Under the pieces are notes generated by a model. The model searched no databases. It was not told the origin of the DNA and saw only the letters and a program-made list of their open reading frames with translations. From Ramlibacter sp. (GTDB lineage: Bacteria; Pseudomonadota; Gammaproteobacteria; Burkholderiales; Burkholderiaceae_C), in assembly GCA_021156245.1 (NCBI GenBank), contig JAJNBO010000107.1, positions 1 through 7,673 of the forward strand: a stretch of DNA of 7,673 nucleotides. The letters are read 5' to 3'. Positions 1-3,953 of the stretch are shown piece by piece. Positions within the stretch are counted from its first letter, which is position 1; the number at the start of each line of letters is the position of its first letter. A program made the translations under genes and the position numbers.

Positions 1-113
1 CGTCCGCACCGACTGGAGACGTACAGCGTCTGTTGCGAGAAACCGATGCCGTCGCCGAGGTCCACAACACCATCCGCTCGGGAGTGCCCGTTCGCCTGGT
101 CCAGAAGGATTGA
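1..113 (+). CDS. 3' end of an unidentified protein (partial)
   Basis: An open frame enters from the left edge (first full codon at 3) and ends at TGA 111-113, giving 36 residues that end in VRLVQKD. The codons have the G/C-rich third positions of the neighbouring genes, and the stop lies 18 bases before the next start, so it is probably the tail of a real upstream gene in the same direction. The fragment has an amphipathic helix-like stretch (VQRLLRETDAVAEV) followed by a short strand-like end. I do not recognise the family. A small ligand-binding alpha/beta domain such as an Lrp-type C-terminus is conceivable, but nothing diagnostic is visible. Confidence 0.5.
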   Translation, partial: SAPTGDVQRLLRETDAVAEVHNTIRSGVPVRLVQKD

Positions 114-131
114 CGGGAGAGGGGAACATCC

Positions 132-722
132 ATGGCCCATCCTTCCACCGAAGTGCGAACCGCCCGCCCCGGCGACATGCAACACGCGGTCGCCGCGATC
201 GTCTCTGCGTTCCTGATCGACCCCGCGGCCCGCTTCGCCTGGCCCCTGGCGCACGATTACCTTGCGGCGATGCCCCTGGCCATCCACCAGTTCGCCGGCG
301 CTTGCTTCCAGCACGACACCGTGTTCATCTCCACGGATCTTTGCGGCACGGCGCTCTGGCTGCCGCCAGGCGTGCAACCGGACGCAGCAGCGCTGGAAAA
401 GGTCTTTCGCGACACGGTGAAGCCCGGGCACCTGGACGACCTGCTGGCCACTTTCGAGAAGATGGACCAGTCGCATCCGAAGGAGGCGCACTGGTACCTG
501 CCGATGATCGGCGTCGATCCAAGGGCCCAGGGCAAGGGGATCGGGGCGGAATTGATGCGCCACGGCGTCGCGCGCTGCGACCGGGACCGGGCCCTGGCCT
601 ACCTGGAAACGGCCAACCCGCGCAACATCCCGCTCTACGAACGGTTCGGCTTCGAAGCCATGCCGTCGTTCCAGGTGGGTGCTGCACCGCGCATGACGCC
701 GATGCTCCGGCGGCCCCGGTAA
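132..722 (+). CDS. GNAT family N-acetyltransferase
   Basis: This 196-residue protein is a probable cytoplasmic acetyl-CoA-dependent N-acetyltransferase; the substrate is unknown. The acetyl-CoA pyrophosphate-binding motif A is clear: a strand (PMIGVDP) at about 124-130 followed by QGKGIG at 133-138 and a helix. Motif B follows with NPRNIPLYERFGFE at about 160-173, where the Tyr is the usual general acid. The N-terminal part has the early strand-helix (RTARPGD, 9-15) and a WLPPG segment at 76-80, seen in many GNATs of this subgroup. The ATG at 132 has a purine-rich ribosome site (GGGAGAGGGGA, 115-125). It lies 86 bases before a RidA gene and is probably the first or second gene of the operon. 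The fold assignment is firm; the acceptor could be a small amine, an antibiotic-like compound or a peptide. Confidence 0.9.
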   Translation: MAHPSTEVRTARPGDMQHAVAAIVSAFLIDPAARFAWPLAHDYLAAMPLAIHQFAGACFQHDTVFISTDLCGTALWLPPGVQPDAAALEKVFRDTVKPGHLDDLLATFEKMDQSHPKEAHWYLPMIGVDPRAQGKGIGAELMRHGVARCDRDRALAYLETANPRNIPLYERFGFEAMPSFQVGAAPRMTPMLRRPR

Positions 723-798
723 CCGAACCCTGCCCCGCCGAAGCGGCGATTGCCATCCGCAGGTTTGTGCGCGACCATCCACGTTGACCACGAACCCC

Positions 799-804
799 AG
801 GAGG
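799..804 (+). promoter_or_regulatory. Strong ribosome binding site of the first RidA gene
   Basis: AGGAGG lies 4 bases before the ATG at 809, a near-perfect Shine-Dalgarno match at slightly short spacing. It fixes the start of the first RidA gene and rules out the overlapping frames that run through the gap 723-808. No terminator is seen in that gap, so transcription probably continues from the acetyltransferase. Confidence 0.7.
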
Positions 805-808
805 CCCG

Positions 809-1189
809 ATGCCCCGGCAAATCGTTTTCACCCCCAAGGCGGCGAAGCCGCCGCCAGCCTACAGCCAGGCCGTCAAGGCCGCAGGCCTGGTCTTCGTCTC
901 CGGCACCGCTCCTGCCGATCCGGCGACCGGCGCGCTCGTGGGCACGACGATCCAGGAGCAGACCAGGCAGTGCCTGTCCAACATCCGGGCCATCCTGGAG
1001 GAAGCGGGCAGCTCGCTGGACAAGGTGGTCAGCGTCACGGTCGTCCTGGCGGACGAGGACGACTTCGCCGGCATGAACGAAGAGTGGTTGAAGTGGTTTC
1101 CTTCCCATCCGCCGGCGCGCCAGGGCGCCAAGCTGCCTGCGCGCATCCCCGGCCTGAAGGTGTCGATCGCCGCCATCGCAGAGGCCTGA
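809..1189 (+). CDS. RidA (YjgF/YER057c/UK114) family protein, Arg retained, catalytic Glu replaced
   Basis: This 126-residue protein spans a full single RidA domain, which normally forms a cytoplasmic trimer with ligand sites between subunits. Canonical RidA hydrolyses reactive enamines/imines made by PLP enzymes. Family marks: PPPAYSQAVKA (14-24), VFVSGTAPADPATG (28-41), the QTRQCLSNIRAILEEAG helix (51-67), VVSVTVVLADEDDF (73-86) and PPAR (101-104). Arg104 aligns with E. coli RidA Arg105, which binds the substrate carboxylate. The position of E. coli Glu120, in the strand before the final AIA, is Ser119 (KVSIAAIA), so the residue thought to position the attacking water is missing. This is probably not a housekeeping RidA and may have altered or no deaminase activity. 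It is followed 40 bases later by a VOC gene and then by a second RidA-family gene. Confidence 0.93.
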   Translation: MPRQIVFTPKAAKPPPAYSQAVKAAGLVFVSGTAPADPATGALVGTTIQEQTRQCLSNIRAILEEAGSSLDKVVSVTVVLADEDDFAGMNEEWLKWFPSHPPARQGAKLPARIPGLKVSIAAIAEA

Positions 1190-1229
1190 CGGGCGCCGCC
1201 CGCCAACGACCGCACGCAAGGGAGTCATC

Positions 1230-1673
1230 GTGACGATCAAGCGCATGGACAACGTCGGCATCGTCGTGGAGAACCTGGACGCCGCCATCGAGTTCTTCAC
1301 GGAGCTCGGCCTCGAGCTCGAAGGTCGCGCGCCGATCGAAGGCGACTGGGCCGATGGCGTCACCGGCCTGAAGAACATGCGGGTCGAGGTCGCCATGATG
1401 CGCACCCCCGACGGCCACGGCCGCGTGGAGCTCTCGCGCTTTCTCGCGCCACCTGTCGTCGCCGACCATCGCAGCGCCGCCGTCAACGCGCTCGGCTACC
1501 TCCGCGTGATGTTCACCGTCGACGACATCGACCGTACGCTGGCCAAGGTCCGCAAGTGCGGCGCCAAGCTCGTTGGCGTGGTGGCCCGGTACCAGGACTC
1601 CTACCGTCTCTGCTACATCCGCGGGCCGGAAGGCATCCTGATCGGGCTGGCACAGGAGATGGGGCCCCGATAG
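1230..1673 (+). CDS. VOC family (glyoxalase/bleomycin-resistance fold) protein
   Basis: This 147-residue protein contains two beta-alpha-beta-beta-beta modules of the vicinal oxygen chelate superfamily: module one at about 5-72 (MDNVGIVVENLDAAIEFF to VELSRF) and module two at about 88-142 (GYLRVMFTVDDID to GPEGILIGLA). Metal-binding VOC enzymes such as glyoxalase I usually have a His near the start of each module. Here those sites appear to be Asn8 and Arg92, while the module-end acidic residues Glu67 and Glu134 remain, so a classical metal site is doubtful. A YxDSYRLCYIRGPEG block (121-135) is strongly typical of one common bacterial VOC subgroup of unknown substrate. The GTG start at 1230 is preferred over ATG 1245 because AAGGGAG (1218-1224) is correctly spaced and the subgroup begins at this point. 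It sits between two RidA-family genes. Confidence 0.9.
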   Translation: MTIKRMDNVGIVVENLDAAIEFFTELGLELEGRAPIEGDWADGVTGLKNMRVEVAMMRTPDGHGRVELSRFLAPPVVADHRSAAVNALGYLRVMFTVDDIDRTLAKVRKCGAKLVGVVARYQDSYRLCYIRGPEGILIGLAQEMGPR

Positions 1674-1726
1674 GGACTGCCCGTTTCGACCACACTCGTC
1701 TCTTCCACTCTTGAAGGTGCACTCCC

Positions 1727-2119
1727 ATGGCCTCGTTCCTCGATCCCAAATCCGTGCACGACCCCGGGCCGGCGTATAGCCACTCCGCCGTCGTGCCTGC
1801 CGGCACGGAGCTGGTGTTCCTCTCCGGCCAGGTGGGCATGCGGCCGGACGGCTCGGCGCCGGAAACCGTCGGTGAGCAGGCCCAGCAGGTGTTCGCGAAC
1901 ATCGGTGCGATTCTGAAGGCGCATCGCCTGGATGCGTCCTCGATCGTCAAGCTCACGGCGTTCCTCGTCGCCGGGCACGACATCCAGCCGGTTCGCGCCG
2001 CACGGGTCAAATTCCTGGAGGGGCATCGGCCGACCTCCACCTTCGTCTATGTGCCGCAACTCGTGGATCCGAAGTGGCTGGTGGAGGTGGAGGTGATCGC
2101 AGCACGGTCGCGCCAATGA
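1727..2119 (+). CDS. RidA family protein, Glu retained, substrate-binding Arg replaced
   Basis: This 130-residue protein is a second, divergent single-domain RidA-fold protein. Family marks: GPAYSHSAVV (14-23), LVFLSGQVGMRPDG (29-42), QAQQVFANIGAIL (51-63), IVKLTAFLV (73-81) and LVEVEVIA near the C-terminus (118-125). The usual PAR motif is PTS (102-104), so Ser104 stands where E. coli RidA has Arg105. Glu120/Glu122 keep the acidic positions of the last strand. Loss of the Arg is a known feature of several Rid subfamilies that lack 2-aminoacrylate deaminase activity, so another ligand or reaction is likely. ATG 1727 is preceded by GAAGGTG (1713-1719). Its stop TGA overlaps the ATG of the next gene (ATGA, 2116-2119), implying translational coupling. 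It is clearly not a recent copy of the upstream RidA. Confidence 0.9.
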   Translation: MASFLDPKSVHDPGPAYSHSAVVPAGTELVFLSGQVGMRPDGSAPETVGEQAQQVFANIGAILKAHRLDASSIVKLTAFLVAGHDIQPVRAARVKFLEGHRPTSTFVYVPQLVDPKWLVEVEVIAARSRQ

Positions 2120-2763
2120 AGAAGAGATCCAGGAGCGGCGGCGTCCGTCATCCCGCGCGGAACACGATCCTGTTCGGGGTGCTGACGCTCGCCGGCTTCG
2201 TCCTCGTTGTCATGGGCTGGGCCGACATGCGCGAGACCGGCCGTTCCGGCTCACCTTTGCTGGCGCTGGGCCTGTTCCCCGCGCTGCTGGGGCCGATCTT
2301 CCTGGTTTACTACGGGACCAGGATCGGTGCGTTCCGCGAGATGCGCGCAGGGCGGAGCGCCATTGCACGCTGGACGGTTCCGCCCGAGCAGTTCAATCGC
2401 TTCCGCGCGGAAGAAGAGCGCGTTCCCGCGGGCAGCGTCACGGTCAACTTCTACAAGCCTCCGCGCGACACGCCAGCCGAAGGCGTGGAAGTGATCTTCT
2501 CGGACCGCGCCGTGTTGATCGGCGACGGCTATTTCCCCTTGTCCACGACGGGCGGACGTCGCGTGGGGAGCGTTCGCTACGTGCCTTCCGATCCTCCGTC
2601 GCTGGAGTTCGGCATGGTCCTGGTCAGCGGCGCGCAGACTTCCAGCGCGACGATCGGCACGGTTCGCACGGCGCACACGCTGCGGGTGCCGGTGGCGCTG
2701 GATGCCCGGAATCAGGCCGGGGCCGTCGTGAATGCTTACCAGGCTCACATCGATCGGCGGTAA
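2116..2763 (+). CDS. Membrane protein of unknown function, two N-terminal helices plus soluble domain
   Basis: This 215-residue protein has a basic N-terminus (MKKRSRS), a first membrane helix at about 17-36 (ILFGVLTLAGFVLVVMGW), a 10-residue polar turn, and a second helix at about 47-66 (LLALGLFPALLGPIFLVYY). A polar, beta-rich domain of about 145 residues follows. With Arg/Lys-rich sequence before helix one and after helix two (GTRIGAFREMRAG), both ends probably face the cytoplasm. No catalytic motif is visible and I do not recognise the family. The start at 2116 overlaps the preceding RidA stop as ATGA. An in-frame upstream ATG at 2074 would add 14 non-conserved-looking residues inside the RidA gene, so it is less likely. 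Nine bases downstream lies a 59-residue two-helix protein, a possible partner. Confidence 0.75.
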   Translation: MKKRSRSGGVRHPARNTILFGVLTLAGFVLVVMGWADMRETGRSGSPLLALGLFPALLGPIFLVYYGTRIGAFREMRAGRSAIARWTVPPEQFNRFRAEEERVPAGSVTVNFYKPPRDTPAEGVEVIFSDRAVLIGDGYFPLSTTGGRRVGSVRYVPSDPPSLEFGMVLVSGAQTSSATIGTVRTAHTLRVPVALDARNQAGAVVNAYQAHIDRR

Positions 2764-2772
2764 GGTGCGGGA

Positions 2773-2952
2773 ATGAACTGGGGCCTGGAAGATGTCGTGG
2801 CGGCCGCGATGCTGCTGTCGGTGGCGGGGATCGGAGTGGTCCTCGTGCGCCGGCATGTGCATGGCAGGAGGCAACGCGTGGCGCTCATCGCGTTGATCGT
2901 GCTCGCGTTCCTTGTGGTGTGGGCGGAGCTCGCCGTGGGCATCTTCCACTGA
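2773..2952 (+). CDS. Small (59 aa) two-helix membrane protein
   Basis: A short reading frame begins at ATG 2773, nine bases after the previous stop, and ends at TGA 2950-2952. The 59-residue product has two predicted membrane helices, at about 7-25 (DVVAAAMLLSVAGIGVVLV) and 35-52 (ALIALIVLAFLVVWAE). A basic loop rich in Arg and His (RRHVHGRRQR, 26-35) joins them, suggesting that the loop is cytoplasmic. The WAELAVGIF end resembles the C-terminal region of small uncharacterised proteobacterial membrane proteins as I remember them. AAGGTG (2762-2767) overlapping the previous stop can serve as ribosome site. Third codon positions are almost all G or C, as in neighbouring genes. It probably closes the operon, since a palindrome and a long gene-free stretch follow. 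Function unknown. Confidence 0.75.
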   Translation: MNWGLEDVVAAAMLLSVAGIGVVLVRRHVHGRRQRVALIALIVLAFLVVWAELAVGIFH

Positions 2953-2965
2953 GGAGAGGAAGCCC

Positions 2966-2993
2966 TGGGTTCCCGCCTTCGCGGGAATGACGT
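2966..2993. repeat. dRS3-like palindromic repeat (REP-type)
   Basis: A perfect 7-bp inverted repeat (TTCCCGC, 2970-2976; GCGGGAA, 2981-2987) encloses the 4-base loop CTTC, followed by TGACGT. The pattern GTTCCC-N8-GGGAAT differs by one base from the 20-bp ATTCCC-N8-GGGAAT consensus of Neisseria dRS3 repeats. Similar CCCGCCTTCGCGGGAATGA units are dispersed in many beta- and gammaproteobacteria. It begins 14 bases after the operon's last stop. It has no T-run, so it is at best a weak terminator or mRNA 3'-end stabiliser. Confidence 0.7.
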
Positions 2994-3111
2994 CTCACGC
3001 CCGCGTGCTATCAAATCGCTAGTGCAGAGCCAGCCGGGCACAAGCCTCCGCGTCTGCCTCATCAGCCCCATCTCCGCCTGCACCAAAGCCCTCGTGCAGA
3101 CGACACCCTCC
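2994..3111. other. Gene-free stretch before the duplicated leaders
   Basis: No convincing gene or promoter is visible here. The frame starting at 3022 on the + strand has poor coding character and overlaps the leader of the next gene. From about 3060 there is faint similarity to the stretch from about 3580 (a shared GCACC...GCCCT...GCA...GACA order). This suggests that the duplicated unit once began near here and has decayed. Confidence 0.45.
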
Positions 3112-3217
3112 GTCAAGTCGCTCCTACAGTCCCGCAGAGTCCGGGTTCCTACAGTTGTTCGCACAGGTTGCCGCACCTTCTGCGGTTGTCGAATATACGA
3201 ACTGGAAGGTTGATCTT
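3112..3217 (+). promoter_or_regulatory. Conserved leader of lipoprotein copy 1
   Basis: This stretch aligns collinearly with 3631-3735 upstream of the second lipoprotein gene, about three quarters identical with a single 1-base gap. Both copies hold two CCTACAG boxes spaced exactly 25 bases apart (here 3123 and 3148). The second box is followed by T-T/C-GTTCGCACAGG. A small inverted repeat follows (CCGCA 3171-3175, TGCGG 3181-3185), then ACGAACTGGAAGG with the ribosome site GGAAGG (3204-3209), 8 bases before ATG 3218. The preservation implies regulatory function, but I cannot assign a sigma factor or regulator. Confidence 0.55.
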
Positions 3218-3424
3218 ATGAACACGAAATTCATTGGTGCGGTTGTCACGGCCGCCGCGATGCTGGGTCTGGGCGGCTGCGCCTCGATGGACCGCCAGAC
3301 CACCGGCACGGTGGGCGGCGCTGTGGTGGGCGGTGTGGTCGGCGGTGCCGTGGGCGGCACGGGCGGCGCCATCCTGGGCGCCGGCGCTGGCGCTGTCATC
3401 GGCAACCAGGCTTCCAAGCGCTAA
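3218..3424 (+). CDS. Glycine-zipper lipoprotein, copy 1
   Basis: This 68-residue protein starts with a lipoprotein signal peptide: MNTK, a hydrophobic core, and the lipobox LGGC with Cys21 as the lipidated residue. The +2 residue is Ala rather than Asp, which favours the outer membrane. The mature part (22-68) has a short polar linker (ASMDRQTTGT), then a glycine-zipper block at about 32-62 with repeated GG and GxxxG spacing (VGGAVVGGVVGGAVGG), and a polar tail ending NQASKR. This is the pattern of the Gly-zipper_2TM/OsmB-like group of small envelope proteins, some of which are stress-induced. The start at 3218 is chosen over the in-frame ATG 3155 because only 3218 gives a signal peptide and has GGAAGG in position. 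A paralogue at 3736 is identical at 57 of the first 64 residues, but the tails differ. Confidence 0.88.
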   Translation: MNTKFIGAVVTAAAMLGLGGCASMDRQTTGTVGGAVVGGVVGGAVGGTGGAILGAGAGAVIGNQASKR

Positions 3425-3427
3425 ATT

Positions 3428-3512
3428 TCAGATCGGGTAGGTCAGCGAGCAGGCACCTTCTCGCTGCCATGGCCGAACGCCGGCTGGCCAATCATGGCCA
3501 GCCGGCGTTCGG
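3428..3512 (-). pseudogene. Relic of the 3' end of a dioxygenase small-subunit gene
   Basis: The 85 bases just after lipoprotein copy 1 align with the last 87 bases of the intact small-subunit gene (3954-4040), which stands in the same position after lipoprotein copy 2. Both begin TCAGATCGG and keep TAG/TAGATCAGCGAG, then CACC.TCTCGCTG, then CCGGCTGGCCA and CCGGCGTTCG. On the minus strand the relic ends SLTYPI-stop against SLIYPI-stop in the intact gene. A 1-base deletion shifts the frame just before that, after which SEKV matches SEMV. No start or body of the gene remains, so it is not expressed as protein. It is best explained as a remnant carried along when the lipoprotein gene was duplicated. 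Confidence 0.75.
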
Positions 3513-3513
3513 C
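3472..3513 (+). terminator. Perfect 19-bp hairpin, probable terminator of lipoprotein copy 1
   Basis: The left arm 3472-3490 (GCCGAACGCCGGCTGGCCA) pairs perfectly with 3495-3513 across the 4-base loop ATCA. It lies 47 bases after the copy 1 stop and is followed by ATTCCGCTT, a poor U-tract. Termination is therefore likely but not certain, and the symmetric stem could act in either direction. The arms align with an imperfect hairpin inside the dioxygenase gene (4008-4034), so the structure appears to derive from coding sequence. Confidence 0.65.
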
Positions 3514-3630
3514 ATTCCGCTTCCCCGCGAACAGGGGGCGCGCTGGTCGAACAGGCCTCAAGAGTGTCTCTTCTACCTCAGCCGACGCGTCAACACCTTC
3601 ACCGCGCCCTGCGCACTGCCGACAGGTTGA
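3514..3630. other. Unassigned stretch between the two duplicated units
   Basis: After the hairpin no gene, clear repeat or promoter is seen up to the second conserved leader. The frame at 3494-3739 on the + strand has no recognisable protein features. From about 3580 the sequence may be a decayed counterpart of 3060-3111, as both minus-strand translations share a TRRL-like start and a VRTTVG end further in. Confidence 0.4.
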
Positions 3631-3735
3631 TTCACGTCGTTCCTACAGCCCCGCACTTCCCGCGCCCCTACAGTCGTTCGCACAGGTGCCGCACTTCCTG
3701 CGGCGAGTGAACAAACGAACTGGAAGGTTGATGTC
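3631..3735 (+). promoter_or_regulatory. Conserved leader of lipoprotein copy 2
   Basis: This is the counterpart of 3112-3217. CCTACAG boxes stand at 3642 and 3667, again 25 bases apart. TCGTTCGCACAGG follows the second box, and a slightly longer inverted repeat (GCCGCA 3688-3693, TGCGGC 3699-3704) keeps the same 5-base spacer as in copy 1. ACGAACTGGAAGG then gives the ribosome site before ATG 3736. Sequence between the boxes has drifted while boxes and spacing are kept, which points to selection on these elements. Confidence 0.55.
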
Positions 3736-3951
3736 ATGAACGCGAAATTCATTGGTGCGGTCGTCACCGCCGCTGCGATGCTGGGACTCGGCGGGTGCGC
3801 CGGCATGGACCGCCAATCCCAGAACACGGTGGGCGGCGCCGTGGTGGGGGGCGTCCTCGGCGGCGCCGTGGGCGGCACGGGTGGCGCGGTGCTCGGTGCG
3901 GGCGCTGGTGCTGTCATCGGCAACCAGATGACCCCGCCCCGCCGTTACTGA
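3736..3951 (+). CDS. Glycine-zipper lipoprotein, copy 2
   Basis: This 71-residue paralogue of the preceding lipoprotein has the same signal peptide and lipobox (LGGC, Cys21), Ala at +2 and therefore probable outer-membrane placement. A glycine zipper spans about 32-62 (VGGAVVGGVLGGAVGG, then GAGAGAVIGNQ). Seven of the first 64 residues differ from copy 1, mostly conservative (Val41 to Leu, Ile52 to Val). The tail is unrelated: MTPPRRY instead of ASKR. Ribosome site GGAAGG sits before ATG 3736. The stop TGA (3949-3951) is only two bases from the end of the opposing dioxygenase small-subunit gene, leaving no room for a separate terminator. A hairpin at 4008-4034 inside that gene may serve. The role is probably structural or stress-related in the envelope, by analogy with OsmB-like proteins; not proven. 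Confidence 0.88.
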   Translation: MNAKFIGAVVTAAAMLGLGGCAGMDRQSQNTVGGAVVGGVLGGAVGGTGGAVLGAGAGAVIGNQMTPPRRY

Positions 3952-3953
3952 GC

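Noticed and set aside
110..787. 225-residue open frame on the + strand overlapping the acetyltransferase in another frame
   Set aside because: Arg/Pro/Gly-rich shadow. The 132-722 frame carries the GNAT motifs and a ribosome site.
635..1486. 283-residue open frame on the - strand across three genes
   Set aside because: It spans two intergenic gaps and is antisense to clearly recognisable RidA and VOC proteins, with no domain signal of its own.
2074..2115. Upstream in-frame ATG for the 215-aa membrane protein
   Set aside because: It would overlap the RidA gene by 46 bases and add a Gly-rich shadow-like N-terminus. ATG 2116 gives the usual ATGA coupling and a basic residue cluster before the first helix.
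3168..3199. TTGCCG (3168) and TATACG (3194) as a sigma-70 promoter for lipoprotein copy 1
   Set aside because: Spacing is 20 bases. The implied start would lie at or after the ribosome site, and the -10-like hexamer is lost in the copy 2 leader (ACAAACG).
3022..3213. 63-residue open frame on the + strand before lipoprotein copy 1
   Set aside because: No hydrophobic or domain pattern, codon use unlike neighbours, and its second half is the conserved leader, whose copy 2 version does not keep this frame.
3232..3417. Repeated GGCGGC-type tracts in the lipoprotein genes as a simple repeat or recombination site
   Set aside because: The repetition follows the Gly/Ala/Val codons of the glycine-zipper protein and is not an independent DNA repeat.
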